Origin: Patescibacteria group bacterium
GTDB taxonomy: Bacteria; Patescibacteriota; Patescibacteriia; 2-12-FULL-60-25
NCBI GenBank assembly: GCA_031082005.1
Contig: JAVHLR010000001.1
Span: 1,177,386-1,241,385, forward strand
Direction of reading: 5' to 3'
Length of the DNA: 64,000 nt
A model generated the notes under the pieces. That model was not told the origin of the DNA. It ran no database searches and worked only from the letters and a program-made list of their open reading frames with translations. Positions 16,327 to 24,767 of the stretch are shown here, one piece after another. Both the position numbers and the translations under genes were made by a program. Numbering within the stretch: the stretch's first letter is position 1; each line of letters starts with the position of its first letter.

Positions 16327-16833
16327 ATGCGCAAGAAGATCGTCATTAACGACCTGATGCAGCATAACTACACCTATCACCTGACCGAACCTATCGGCAA
16401 GAATTTCGATCCCGGATTCAGACCCGACTTGACACCCAAAGAAATGCTCGAACTGGGCGTCTTCGGCGGTAAGTACATGACCGACTGCCAGGACGAATTT
16501 CCCAAGGCCTGGTTCAAGAAGGCAAAGCTTTGTCACGAAAAACACGACGCCAAGCTCAACTATTTCAAGGTCAATGCCAGTCAATCGCTGAAAGAATGGG
16601 AAATGAAAGGCTGGATACACCCTGACGATCCGCGTGGCTGGTTTCAATGGTACTGCCGCTATTACATGGGTCGTCGCTTGCCGGAAGAAGACGGACGGCA
16701 AATCAAGCGCTGGAAAGCCATCCGCCGACACGCTGCTCAAATCAAAATAAATTGCCGCAAAGGCGAACTCGATTGCCATCGCAAACAACGGCAGGCGTTG
16801 CTCCACTGGGCCTACGACAGCCGGAATATGTGA
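16327..16833 (+). CDS. conserved hypothetical protein, Trp/Arg-rich
   Basis: 168 residues from MRKKIVINDLMQHNYTY; GTG 16321 is an alternative. Striking segments are LELGVFGGKYMTDCQDEFPKAWF, HPDDPRGWFQWYCRYYMGRR and IKRWKAIRRHAAQIKINCRKGELDCHRKQRQALLHWAYDSR. I recall similar proteins in other Patescibacteria and in some eukaryotes, without a known function. Many Trp, Arg and Cys suggest a nucleic-acid or ligand-binding fold, but that is a guess. It ends the 14.7-16.8 kb run; a hairpin follows. Confidence 0.75.
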   Translation: MRKKIVINDLMQHNYTYHLTEPIGKNFDPGFRPDLTPKEMLELGVFGGKYMTDCQDEFPKAWFKKAKLCHEKHDAKLNYFKVNASQSLKEWEMKGWIHPDDPRGWFQWYCRYYMGRRLPEEDGRQIKRWKAIRRHAAQIKINCRKGELDCHRKQRQALLHWAYDSRNM

Positions 16834-16840
16834 TACACGA

Positions 16841-16862
16841 AGAGCGGCCGAGGGGCCGCTCT
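16841..16862. terminator. hairpin between convergent genes
   Basis: AGAGCGGCC-GAGG-GGCCGCTCT, a perfect 9-bp stem without a T tract on either side. It may still end transcription for both converging genes. Confidence 0.5.
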
Positions 16863-16869
16863 GAAGATG

Positions 16870-17301
16870 CTAGGGTGACTCAAAGACGCTCCGCACAGCG
16901 CTAAAGCGTACTCCTGCGGTACGTCTAGCCATCTGCCTGTACTCCTCGATGATCTCCAGGAGTTCGGGCCAGGTGTACAACGTCGTATTTTGCGCGACGG
17001 TTTCGAGCTGCAACAGGATGCGCTCGATGACGAAGAGTCTCTCTTCTCGCATGAAACGATCCGGCTGCTTTTCCCAGCCCTTGATCTGCTCCTGTTTGTC
17101 CCGAAGCTGCCTGATGGCCTCCCGCGCGTGTTCAGGATTGGCCATAATCTCTGCCACGTCACGTTTACAACGCTCTCGCTCCTCTCTCCTAAGCAAGTGC
17201 TTCTCTAGCGAGGCCACATCTCCCTTCCAGCTCCAAGCCGGTTCATCCAACCGCCTAAAAGGGAAGCGCGGTGTCGACTTAGCCTTTTCTCTTCTTGGCA
17301 A
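16870..17301 (-). CDS. hypothetical protein, helical
   Basis: 143 residues, MPRREKAKSTPRFPFRRLDEPAWSWKG..., with a long charged helical region rich in Glu and Arg (about 30-115) and no membrane segment. It is the last gene of a three-gene G+C-rich set read from a promoter at 17970-17997; 2 nt separate it from the previous gene. No family recognised. Confidence 0.6.
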   Translation of the reverse strand: MPRREKAKSTPRFPFRRLDEPAWSWKGDVASLEKHLLRREERERCKRDVAEIMANPEHAREAIRQLRDKQEQIKGWEKQPDRFMREERLFVIERILLQLETVAQNTTLYTWPELLEIIEEYRQMARRTAGVRFSAVRSVFESP

Positions 17302-17303
17302 TT

Positions 17304-17570
17304 TCAGCCTCCTGTCGCGGTCTTATTGCGCACGAAAGTGACAGAGAAGTGGCCGTTGCCGGCGTGATGTTCCTGCACGACCGTTATCGGAGAGCCTGCC
17401 TTTTCCGCTATCATCCGAACAATGTACTGGTTGATGACCGCCTGTTCTTCGGCATTCTCACCGAAGCTGACTCCGAGGTGGTCGTAATACGTTGCCAGCC
17501 CCTCTTCACGGATGTCAAAGCAATCCGGCGGTAGCTCTTCCTGCAACTTCTGAAGCAGTTCATCTCTCAT
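17304..17570 (-). CDS. hypothetical protein
   Basis: 88 residues, MRDELLQKLQEELPPDCFDIREEG..., acidic N-terminal half and a beta-like C-terminal half ending GHFSVTFVRNKTATGG. The start overlaps the end of the previous gene by 11 nt, implying coupled translation. No family recognised. Confidence 0.6.
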   Translation of the reverse strand: MRDELLQKLQEELPPDCFDIREEGLATYYDHLGVSFGENAEEQAVINQYIVRMIAEKAGSPITVVQEHHAGNGHFSVTFVRNKTATGG

Positions 17571-17937
17571 GGCTGCCCTTCCTTGCCTCGTCTTTCACGA
17601 GATAGATGTACATCCACCAACATCCCTCCTTTGGCGCGCATACATCCGACAGCATCTCATCCAAAGAAATGAATTCATGTTCGTCGGATGGATGAATGCC
17701 GCCTTTTTGCATACGGCACTCTACAAGCCTTGAGCCGAAACCGAGCAGCCCGACACGTACGATGGGAGGATCGTACAGATGAAGTTCGCCCATGCTGCCA
17801 AAACCCACTCCGTCCTCAGCCCTTAAGCTATACATCAAGATCCTTGCACCGGCCTTGATGTCATCCGCCCTCACAGGACGAAGGCCGGCAAGAATCGGCA
17901 GATTCCGCCGCACCAGCTCCTTTACGCTGAATAGCAT
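17560..17937 (-). CDS. hypothetical protein
   Basis: 125 residues from MLFSVKELVRRNLPILAG. ATG 17937 is chosen because a strong GGAGGT stands 6 nt upstream, and a promoter lies at 17970-17997. The protein has an N-terminal helix, a glycine-rich centre (LLGFGSRLVECRMQKGG) and CWWMYIYLVKD near the end. Soluble, unrecognised. First gene of the three-gene set. Confidence 0.65.
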   Translation of the reverse strand: MLFSVKELVRRNLPILAGLRPVRADDIKAGARILMYSLRAEDGVGFGSMGELHLYDPPIVRVGLLGFGSRLVECRMQKGGIHPSDEHEFISLDEMLSDVCAPKEGCWWMYIYLVKDEARKGSHER

Positions 17938-17969
17938 GAACCACCTCCAATCCGAAAGAACGACCCACA

Positions 17970-17997
17970 ATTATCATACTAAGCTTTCGACAGTCAA
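17970..17997 (-). promoter_or_regulatory. promoter of the 16.9-17.9 kb gene set
   Basis: -35 TTGACT (17997-17992), 16-bp spacer, -10 GATAAT (17975-17970), about 30 nt before the Shine-Dalgarno-led ATG 17937. Confidence 0.5.
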
Positions 17998-18007
17998 CCC
18001 GAGCTGG

Positions 18008-18667
18008 CTATTTAGACTTCCTAGAAAGCAAATACGAATACACAATCGGTAAAACGACCGTCGCGGCTATAGCCGCAAAGAATACGGGCATGACAGCGAA
18101 CCAAATAGCGCCTTCGATCATGAACGCCAACCCCACCAGCACGAATACCCATCCGCCGAAACGCTGACTCTTCTGCCACACCTCCGGATCGTTCAAGGTC
18201 CACGGCGTCTTCAACCCCACGAAATAGTTCTGCCTGACTTTTCCCATGACGTTGCCCATCAACACGAACAAGATGCCGATACCGAATACCACGAACCGTC
18301 CGACCATGTCGTTGTACTCCGGATAAAAAGTCACATACATCGTCACGGCGTACATGTAAGCCATAAAGACGATGAACGAAGTCTGGATGAAGCTCCACGG
18401 TCTCTTGAACGACTCATAATTCGCTTTTCTGGGATCGATCTTGGCCAGCAGCGGCATCAGCACCAAAAACCCCAACGACATCAGCGGGACAATCCACGCC
18501 CCCCAAGTCTTTGGCCCCCAAGCATCCGGTTGCCCCTCAAAGCCCCAATGCGTCGGTATCGAATCCGGCAGATACGGATACATAAACGCACCGACCGCAA
18601 ACATGGCTACGACGATGGACGCACGCACTATCAGCATCTTATCGATGATTCTATTTTCGTTTGTCAT
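18008..18667 (-). CDS. sdpI: SdpI/DUF1648-type membrane protein
   Basis: 219 residues with about six membrane helices. It has the DUF1648 opening (YPYLPDSIPTHWGFEGQPDAWG) and the SdpI signature VGLKTPWTLNDPEVWQKSQRFGGWVF. In Bacillus subtilis SdpI protects against the SdpC toxin and signals to the SdpR repressor. Its 5' end overlaps the upstream sdpR gene by 17 nt, the same pairing. No toxin or sdpAB maturation genes are in the window, so protection against foreign toxins or envelope-stress sensing is more likely than self-immunity. Confidence 0.85.
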   Translation of the reverse strand: MTNENRIIDKMLIVRASIVVAMFAVGAFMYPYLPDSIPTHWGFEGQPDAWGPKTWGAWIVPLMSLGFLVLMPLLAKIDPRKANYESFKRPWSFIQTSFIVFMAYMYAVTMYVTFYPEYNDMVGRFVVFGIGILFVLMGNVMGKVRQNYFVGLKTPWTLNDPEVWQKSQRFGGWVFVLVGLAFMIEGAIWFAVMPVFFAAIAATVVLPIVYSYLLSRKSK

Positions 18668-18920
18668 ATTTGAAATAGTTTAAGACTGAATTAGCCATCT
18701 CCTCGAACACGGAGATGTTCAAGGAATAGATGATGAACTGCCCACGCCTTTCCGTGACCACCAAATCAGCTCGTTTAAGGACATCCAGATGATGCGACAA
18801 TGATGCCTGCGTGAAATCGAAATATTCCTGCAAGTCGGTCACCGACATGTCTTTCTTTTTGAGCAAATCCAAGATCCTACGTCGATTTGGATCAGCTAAG
18901 GCTTTAAATACAGTATCCAT
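18651..18920 (-). CDS. sdpR: ArsR/SdpR-type transcriptional repressor
   Basis: 89-residue winged helix-turn-helix protein: MDTVFKALADPNRRRILDLLKKKDMSVTDLQEYF, recognition helix TQASLSHHLDVLKRADLVVTERRGQFIIYSLN. It lacks the Cys pairs of metal-sensing ArsR proteins, as SdpR does. It probably represses its own operon with sdpI. The operon diverges from the lamin-tail gene across about 130 bp. Confidence 0.88.
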   Translation of the reverse strand: MDTVFKALADPNRRRILDLLKKKDMSVTDLQEYFDFTQASLSHHLDVLKRADLVVTERRGQFIIYSLNISVFEEMANSVLNYFKYDKRK

Positions 18921-19051
18921 AGATATTCATCTATATATTAATGCAATCAACTGACTCCGTCAATACCCGAAGATATACACGCACAACACTTGACATGACC
19001 GCCGTTATTTGGCAGCGGTATAAGTAGAGAGAATTTAATTAACCAAACACT

Positions 19052-21523
19052 ATGCCCCAAAAAAACGCGTCACGTTTGCGCCTTATTTCGTGCACCCTCT
19101 TGTGTCTCACGGCCATTTTCAATCCCCTCTCTGCGCTGACCGCCTTAGCTGCAGAGATGCCGCCTGAAATAATGATCGGTGAAATCTCCTGGGCTGGATC
19201 ATCGCTTTCCATCTCGGATGAATGGGTCGAGCTTTGGAATCTGTCGGATCAGGATATCGCTCTCGACGGTTGGCAACTTAGCGGCATGGGGGAAAGCGGA
19301 AAAAAGATAATCCTACCCGCCGACTCTACGATCGCAGCATACGGTGCTTTCGTCATCGCTAATTACGGCAGCGATGACGCCAAGAGTGCGAATGTTTTTC
19401 CTCCTCAAATCGTTACTACGACAGTCAGCATCAGCAACTCACAATTGCTGATCGAACTCTTTGACGAAACAGGTAACCCCATCGATACCGCCGGTGATGG
19501 AGGCACCCCACCCGCCGGAGCATCGCTCCCGCAAAAGGCGTCCATGATCCGCAGTTCAAGCGTCAGCGATGGTCTTGCGGCAACAAGCTGGACATCGGCA
19601 GATCAAGCGAAGAATCTGAAATCCGAAGTCAGCGACCTCGGTACGCCAGGCATCTGCGATCTATGCGTTGTCCCGACCGAGGACGCGGCCAACCCTCCCA
19701 TGGAGACTACCTCGACCGATGCTATCCCACCCGACCTTGTTCAACCCGCAACTTCAACGACCCCGAATACGGATGACAATACCGAGGCCGCAACTTCAAC
19801 TTCGTCGATTGAGATTCCCGTCGCTTCGACCGTAACCTCAACCGCAACAGAAATGTCTGATACCGAAGAAACACTAGATAACCAGTCGCCTCCACCGGCC
19901 GCTGCGGCTTCTTCAACCGATACAACAGCCGACATGACGGCCACAGCGACGGCATCATCGACAGAAACACTGATCCAAACATCCTCATCCGTGATCACAA
20001 CCGACGTCTCGACTGTTTCTGCCGCCGTCTCGACAGCTGCCTCACAGGCATCATCCGAAGAAGCGCTTAAACCGAACTACAATGTCCTCCGTCTGAATGA
20101 AATCATGGCTTATCCGAGCAGCGGCAAAGAATGGATCGAGATCCTGACTCTTGATGCTGGCCGACCGATCAATCTCAAGAACTGCCAGCTGTTCGACGGC
20201 ACAGGGCGGATCTACACCATAACCGACCTGATCCTCGACCCAGCCGTTTCGCGTTACGCCGTCATCGAACTATCCTCTTCTAGGCTGAACAACGATGGCG
20301 ATGGTGTTGCCCTTTATTCCCCGGACGGACAACTGTTGGACGTCATGCGCTTCGGCAAAACCTCCAAAGACAAAAGCTGGATCAGATTCCCCGAAATCAC
20401 CGGGAACTGGCAATCAACCCTCACGCCTACCAAAAGCTCGGGCAACCGATTGACCCAAGAAGAAAACACAACAAATACCTTGACGACAGTCGCTGACGAC
20501 GCCGCTGCTACCACGGCATCTTCAACTTCTGGTACCGCATCAACCGACGCGGCCCAGACATCCAATACCGCAGATGTTTCAGAGACAGCCGCCCAAGACA
20601 CCAATGCTCCTCTCGACACTTTCCAAAAAATCGAATGGCCGGAGGAAGCGACACAACCCGTAGCGACAAAAAGCACGATCGCGAAAACGACCGCAAAACC
20701 GAAAACGACAAAAACCGCAACAACAAAAACGACTGCCACGAAAAAAACCAGCGCCGAAAAACAGAGTGCAATCCCCTTTGAGATAAACAACCTCTTTTCT
20801 ATGGCCAATAACAGCATACGCGTCCGGCTTGAAGGTGTTGTCGGCAGTTTCCCCGGCAGCATCGCCAACCATTCGTTCATCCTACTGTCCCCCCAGGGTC
20901 GCGGGCTGCTGGTCAAAGCTCCCACGAACCACGCCCTGCCGACACAAGACACTCGTCTAGCCATAACCGGCACGCTTTCGACTAACGACAAGAACGTCAT
21001 CTCCCTCAAGATGGCCACAACGGATTCGCTCATGCAGCTCGGCAACGCGTCATCCAGCGAAATCACACCACAGATCGTCGATCTCTTTGCCCCGGACGCC
21101 GAAGACGCCTGGAGCCTAGTGGAGATCATCGGCGTAGTGAATAAAGTCAGCGGACAGAATGTGTTCCTCGACGTGGACGGTATCGATATGACGGCCGTCA
21201 TAAAACCGGACATCAAATATCGGGCAAAACGTCTTTTAGCCGGAGATACGGTCCAAATCCGCGGCATCCTCGATATCAGTAAGTCACCCCTGCGTCTCCT
21301 GCCGATGCATGAAAGCGATATCCAAATAATCGCTCATACCACGCCTGCAGCAGCAATCACCCACAACAAATCACCGATCAATCTGCCTCCCTGGATGCCT
21401 CTTGGAGCCGCGGCAGGCGCAATAGCCGTCACCGAGGGTGCGCGTCGCTTCAATCGACGCCGTAAACAGAAAAAACTGGAAGAAAAACTGGCCGAAATCA
21501 CTGAAATCCAGACTCAAATATAG
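19052..21523 (+). CDS. exported lamin-tail domain protein with Thr-rich linkers and C-terminal anchor
   Basis: 823 residues. A signal peptide (about 1-34, ending ALTALAAE) is followed by one lamin-tail domain (EIMIGEISWAGSSLSISDEWVELWNLSDQ, GWQLSG; about 38-190), a Thr/Ser/Ala-rich linker, a second lamin-tail domain (LRLNEIMAYPSSGKEWIEIL, about 350-460), a second linker with Lys/Thr repeats, an OB-fold-like region (SIRVRLEGVVGSFPGSI..., about 585-760), one membrane helix (LPPWMPLGAAAGAIAV) and a basic tail. Proteins of this plan are common at the CPR surface. The OB-like part may bind DNA at the cell surface, which is an inference. Confidence 0.85.
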   Translation: MPQKNASRLRLISCTLLCLTAIFNPLSALTALAAEMPPEIMIGEISWAGSSLSISDEWVELWNLSDQDIALDGWQLSGMGESGKKIILPADSTIAAYGAFVIANYGSDDAKSANVFPPQIVTTTVSISNSQLLIELFDETGNPIDTAGDGGTPPAGASLPQKASMIRSSSVSDGLAATSWTSADQAKNLKSEVSDLGTPGICDLCVVPTEDAANPPMETTSTDAIPPDLVQPATSTTPNTDDNTEAATSTSSIEIPVASTVTSTATEMSDTEETLDNQSPPPAAAASSTDTTADMTATATASSTETLIQTSSSVITTDVSTVSAAVSTAASQASSEEALKPNYNVLRLNEIMAYPSSGKEWIEILTLDAGRPINLKNCQLFDGTGRIYTITDLILDPAVSRYAVIELSSSRLNNDGDGVALYSPDGQLLDVMRFGKTSKDKSWIRFPEITGNWQSTLTPTKSSGNRLTQEENTTNTLTTVADDAAATTASSTSGTASTDAAQTSNTADVSETAAQDTNAPLDTFQKIEWPEEATQPVATKSTIAKTTAKPKTTKTATTKTTATKKTSAEKQSAIPFEINNLFSMANNSIRVRLEGVVGSFPGSIANHSFILLSPQGRGLLVKAPTNHALPTQDTRLAITGTLSTNDKNVISLKMATTDSLMQLGNASSSEITPQIVDLFAPDAEDAWSLVEIIGVVNKVSGQNVFLDVDGIDMTAVIKPDIKYRAKRLLAGDTVQIRGILDISKSPLRLLPMHESDIQIIAHTTPAAAITHNKSPINLPPWMPLGAAAGAIAVTEGARRFNRRRKQKKLEEKLAEITEIQTQI

Positions 21524-21540
21524 TCCACCAAAATCATGCT

Positions 21541-21717
21541 ATGCAGTACCTCAAAGATGCTGACATCGAAATGGAACCGACACTGAAAGATTCGTATGCC
21601 TTGATGAGAGAGCTATACGACCGAGTCACCGAAATCTCCGACATTATCCAAGAAATCTTCACCGAACTTGAATCCCGTTTCGACAAACTTGAGAACCATC
21701 TGAACCAAGAAAACTAA
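21541..21717 (+). CDS. very small coiled-coil protein
   Basis: ATG 21541 to TAA 21717 gives 58 residues, MQYLKDADIEMEPTLKDSY..., strongly helical with a leucine/isoleucine heptad pattern (LMRELYDRVTEISDIIQEIF). It lies 17 nt after the lamin-tail gene on the same strand. Acidic composition and third-base use like its neighbour support translation, but there is no clear ribosome site. Confidence 0.45.
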   Translation: MQYLKDADIEMEPTLKDSYALMRELYDRVTEISDIIQEIFTELESRFDKLENHLNQEN

Positions 21718-21733
21718 AACCATGTCCCAGATA

Positions 21734-21774
21734 GGACTTCCGTGTCACGGTCAACGGGTCGAACGCGGAAGTCC
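21734..21774. terminator. inverted repeat between convergent genes
   Basis: GGACTTCCG and CGGAAGTCC (9 bp, 23-nt loop) lie between the end of the small gene and the end of the ABC permease. No T tract, so termination is uncertain. Confidence 0.4.
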
Positions 21775-21776
21775 GA

Positions 21777-22523
21777 TCAAATCTCGATTTTCGAAAATAA
21801 ATAACTACCGACCGCCAACAAAATCGCCGTCGCTGCCGTCAAAATCGCAAGATCCTGCCCAAGACCGAAATGCGTCACACCAATCAAGGCGAAACGCAGA
21901 CCGTCTATTCCGTATGACAATGGGTCGAATCGTGCGACGAGCATGATGATGGGCGGCAAACCATCCAATGGGAATAGTGCGCCCGACAAAAAGAACACCG
22001 GCATGATGACGAAATTCATTATCAACTGAAAGCCCTGCATGTCATCCAGCATCGAGGCGATCGCCGTACCCAACGCAGTGAACAACAATGCCGTCAGGAA
22101 CATCACCACAATGGCCGGCAATAACCCGACCCAAGAGATAGGCCTGAAACCGGCTACCAAGGAAAGCAGGAACACGACGACGCCCTGCAGTGTCGCGACC
22201 GTAGCTCCACCCAAGGTTCGACCCAACATGATCTTCAGCCGCGACACTGGAGCAACCATGGTCTCTTTAAGAAATCCAAACTGTCTATCCCAAATTATCT
22301 CGATACCCGAAAACACTGCGGTGAACAATACGCTCATACCGATGATGCCTGGCGCCAAAAACTGTATGTAGTTACCGCCACCGGCCTTCTGGTATATGGG
22401 GCCAAAGCCGAAACCCAAAGCCACCAGGAACAACAACGGCTGCGCCAAAGAACCGATAATCCGCGCCCTAGAGCGCAAATAGCGCTTGAGTTGCCGCAGC
22501 CAAAGTATATAGATGGTTTGCAT
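21777..22523 (-). CDS. ABC-2 type export permease
   Basis: 248 residues with six membrane helices and the ABC-2 (DrrB-like) plan: N-terminal MQTIYILWLRQLKRYLRSRARI, GPIYQKAGGGNYIQFLAPGIIGMSVLFTAVFSG, WDRQFGFLKETMVAPVSR and the conserved FFLSGALFPLDGLPP. Partner of the ATPase encoded 4 nt upstream. Exports a lipid, drug or polymer; substrate not deducible. Confidence 0.9.
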   Translation of the reverse strand: MQTIYILWLRQLKRYLRSRARIIGSLAQPLLFLVALGFGFGPIYQKAGGGNYIQFLAPGIIGMSVLFTAVFSGIEIIWDRQFGFLKETMVAPVSRLKIMLGRTLGGATVATLQGVVVFLLSLVAGFRPISWVGLLPAIVVMFLTALLFTALGTAIASMLDDMQGFQLIMNFVIMPVFFLSGALFPLDGLPPIIMLVARFDPLSYGIDGLRFALIGVTHFGLGQDLAILTAATAILLAVGSYLFSKIEI

Positions 22524-22527
22524 ATGG

Positions 22528-23313
22528 TTATTTATGCCACATCCGGCGGTTCATCCTCATATGGTCAGCGCCGGTGGCATGTTCCTCACGGATATCCTTA
22601 CCCGTCAGCGACAAAAACGCTGCCTCCAAAGAATCCGTACCAGTCTGTTGTCTTAATTCGTTGGCGGTGCCGCGCGCCACGATCTTGCCATGGTCGATGA
22701 TGGCGATACGATCCGCGTTCTTCTCCGCCTCTTCCATGTAATGAGTGGTGAAAAAAATCGTCGTACCCTCGTCCTTCCTTAGGTTGTTGATGTACTCCCA
22801 CATATGGTTGCGCGTCTGCGGATCCAAGCCGAGCGTAGGCTCATCCAAAAAGAATATCTTTGGGTGATGCAACAAACCGCGCGCTATCTCCAATCGCCGC
22901 TTCATGCCGCCGGAAAAAGTCTTTACCAAGTCATCCTTGCGCTCCCATAACTCGACGAATTTCATAAGCTGCTCGATACGCGAACGGCGCAAGTCCTTTT
23001 GCACGCCATACAACACACCGTGGAATTCCATATTCTCCCAAGCGGTCAGCTCGTCATCCAAACTCTGATCCTGGAACACGATACCGAACGACTTACGCGC
23101 GTCATCTGGAGATTCGAGCGGGTTGAACCCGTTCAATTGAACCGTACCTGAAGTCGGTTTAGTCAACGTCGTCAACATCTTGATGGTTGTGGTCTTACCT
23201 GCACCGTTCGGCCCAAGGAAAGCGAATATCTCACCTTTCTCGACCTCAAAATCGATGCCGTCCACAGCCATAAAATCGCCGTATTTCTTAGTCAGATTTT
23301 CCACCTTGATCAT
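22528..23313 (-). CDS. ABC transporter ATP-binding protein
   Basis: Cytoplasmic ATPase of the exporter. The start MIKVENLTKKYGDFMAVDG at 23313 fits the family better than an upstream in-frame ATG. Walker A is GPNGAGKTT, Q-loop FQDQ, signature FSGGMKRR, Walker B IFFLDEPTLGLDP and the switch His in FFTTHYMEEAE. 261 residues with a short DrrA-like C-terminal extension ending in several Met/Arg/His residues. Translationally tied to the permease. Confidence 0.93.
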   Translation of the reverse strand: MIKVENLTKKYGDFMAVDGIDFEVEKGEIFAFLGPNGAGKTTTIKMLTTLTKPTSGTVQLNGFNPLESPDDARKSFGIVFQDQSLDDELTAWENMEFHGVLYGVQKDLRRSRIEQLMKFVELWERKDDLVKTFSGGMKRRLEIARGLLHHPKIFFLDEPTLGLDPQTRNHMWEYINNLRKDEGTTIFFTTHYMEEAEKNADRIAIIDHGKIVARGTANELRQQTGTDSLEAAFLSLTGKDIREEHATGADHMRMNRRMWHK

Positions 23314-23421
23314 ATGAATAGATAGATTACCGCCAGGTATATCCTTAAACAAGACTTTGTATCACATCGTTTATTTTGTTACCGTATGTATGTTTACCGC
23401 TCCTTCCTAACGAGGTCCACC

Positions 23422-23616
23422 ATGGAACCGGACGAAGAGACGAAAAAGAAAATCCAAGCCGAATTCGATCGGATCCGTGCCGAACTCGACACGCCCGAAG
23501 GCCAAGAACGAGCCGAGGCCGAAACCCGGCGACAAATCCGCAAAGCCGCAGAGGAACACCGAGCCTTTCTCGCCCGCTCCAAGGCCAGGGCCCACACCCG
23601 CAAGGTTTACCGCTGA
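23422..23616 (+). CDS. small charged helical protein
   Basis: 64 residues from MEPDEETKKKIQAEFDRIR; a GAGGT ribosome site 6-10 nt upstream decides this start over an in-frame ATG at 23386. Almost entirely alpha-helical, rich in Glu, Arg and Lys, basic tail ARAHTRKVYR. First of the small accessory genes of this region; 15 nt before the next one. Unknown function. Confidence 0.6.
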   Translation: MEPDEETKKKIQAEFDRIRAELDTPEGQERAEAETRRQIRKAAEEHRAFLARSKARAHTRKVYR

Positions 23617-23631
23617 ACGGAGGTTGACGCT

Positions 23632-23997
23632 ATGCCGGACGACAAACCTCTGATCCCCAAAATCGACTGGACGCCGAGTCCGGTCGCACGCATCGAATCC
23701 GATCCGCCCAGGCCACGTCACTACGGCGAATCCACGATGTCGGACGAGGACTATACCAAGGCACAGGAACGTGCCCGTGCCGGGCTCGCCCAGCCAGGTA
23801 TTCTGCGTGACTGGAGTGACCCAGATGCGGGAGAAATACCTGTTCCCGCACAATCCAGCGAGACAACCTTCGTGCCGCACGTCCTCGTCCTCTCGGAACA
23901 GGAAAAGCGTGACGGCTGGACTATCGAACGCCGTGGCCGGTCATGGGCCAAAGTCCTGCGCGACGAGAAGCTCAAAAGCATCATGACCAAGTGGTGA
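23632..23997 (+). CDS. hypothetical protein
   Basis: 121 residues from MPDDKPLIPKIDWTPSP, with GGAGGTTGAC as ribosome site. The N-terminal half is Pro/Arg/Asp-rich and probably unfolded; the C-terminal part (FVPHVLVLSEQEKRDGWTIERRGRSWAKVL) looks folded. It shares an operon with the 64-residue protein and is followed by a terminator. No family recognised. Confidence 0.6.
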   Translation: MPDDKPLIPKIDWTPSPVARIESDPPRPRHYGESTMSDEDYTKAQERARAGLAQPGILRDWSDPDAGEIPVPAQSSETTFVPHVLVLSEQEKRDGWTIERRGRSWAKVLRDEKLKSIMTKW

Positions 23998-24171
23998 CGG
24001 ACTACGTACTCACCGAGAATCCGCCGATAGCCACAACGGTACTCCAAAGTACGGTCATGTCGATGAGTCACTGGCCGTCGAGGAACATCACCCGGCGTTG
24101 ATTCGTCTGGCCCTACCCTGTTGCCCTACACACCGAATCGCGCACCGTCCGCGCGAATTCACTCAACCCCA

Positions 24172-24236
24172 CCGCCAAGCGTTCCTTGGCGGCTTCACTT
24201 TTTTATCAGAAAACCGACCATCTAGGTCGGCTTTCT
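24172..24236 (+). terminator. terminator with a second hairpin
   Basis: CCGCCAAG-CGTTC-CTTGGCGG (24172-24192) followed by CTTCACTTTTTTAT ends the 23.4-24.0 kb pair. A second stem CCGACC/GGTCGG (24213-24230) with CTTTCTT follows, just before the converging tRNA-Gly. Confidence 0.75.
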
Positions 24237-24238
24237 TA

Positions 24239-24313
24239 TGGAGCGGGTAGCGGGAATTGAACCCGCCTCTCGTCCTTGGCAAGGACGCATAATAGCCACT
24301 ATACGATACCCGC
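24239..24313 (-). tRNA. tRNA-Gly (GCC)
   Basis: 75 nt including an encoded CCA. Acceptor stem GCGGGTA/TACCCGC, anticodon stem CGTCC/GGACG with loop TTGCCAA (anticodon GCC), and a T arm GCGGG-TTCAATT-CCCGC. Confidence 0.95.
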
Positions 24314-24362
24314 TTGAATTGTGCGGAGAGATTACCAAAGGTTTACGCGATGCGCAAGGGGT

Positions 24363-24402
24363 CAATAAAACACGAACGCCCCGCACCAGGACGGTACGGG
24401 GC
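24363..24402 (-). terminator. terminator of the 24460-24690 gene
   Basis: Minus strand GCCCCGTACC-GTCCT-GGTGCGGGGC followed by GTTCGTGTTTTATT. Confidence 0.65.
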
Positions 24403-24459
24403 TATGAGTTGCTGCTGTCATCATCTTCGGATTCGGCAGCAAATCCTTGCGCGATCAGC

Positions 24460-24690
24460 TCATGGCCCAGCCTTTCGCTTGCGCCGACGCTTGGAACCGC
24501 CTTTCACCCGAAAGGGCTTGGGTTCGAACCTCGCTGCTGGAGCCGTCGAGGCGGATACGGTCGAGACCTCCCTCGGAGCTTGATCCGCGGTTCCTGTATC
24601 TGCCAAAGCTTCAACCTCCTCCGTCTTGTCGGGCTTCCGCTTCTTGGGCTCTTCTGGAAAAAACGCGAAAAGCGGGAATCCTATGCTCAT
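24460..24690 (-). CDS. small Lys/Pro/Arg-rich protein
   Basis: 76 residues, MSIGFPLFAFFPEEPKKRKPDK..., hydrophobic first 11 residues, a Thr/Ala-rich centre and a basic tail GGSKRRRKRKAG. AGGAGGTGAG directly before ATG 24690, a promoter (24730-24757) and a terminator (24363-24402) support it as a complete single-gene unit. Unknown function; the tail suggests nucleic-acid binding. Confidence 0.6.
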   Translation of the reverse strand: MSIGFPLFAFFPEEPKKRKPDKTEEVEALADTGTADQAPREVSTVSASTAPAARFEPKPFRVKGGSKRRRKRKAGP

Positions 24691-24729
24691 CTCTCACCTC
24701 CTACATCTCTACTCCAAAGGACCGTCTCC

Positions 24730-24757
24730 AGCTTAGCATCCTGCATTTACGCGTCAA
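24730..24757 (-). promoter_or_regulatory. promoter of the 24460-24690 gene
   Basis: -35 TTGACG (24757-24752), 16-bp spacer, -10 TAAGCT (24735-24730). It lies back to back with the promoter at 24768-24796. Confidence 0.45.
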
Positions 24758-24767
24758 TCGATTGCGC

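Noticed and set aside
20314..21267. Minus-strand frame of 317 codons inside the lamin-tail gene
   Set aside because: The plus strand has a signal peptide, two lamin-tail domains and an anchor; the opposite frame is a composition artefact.
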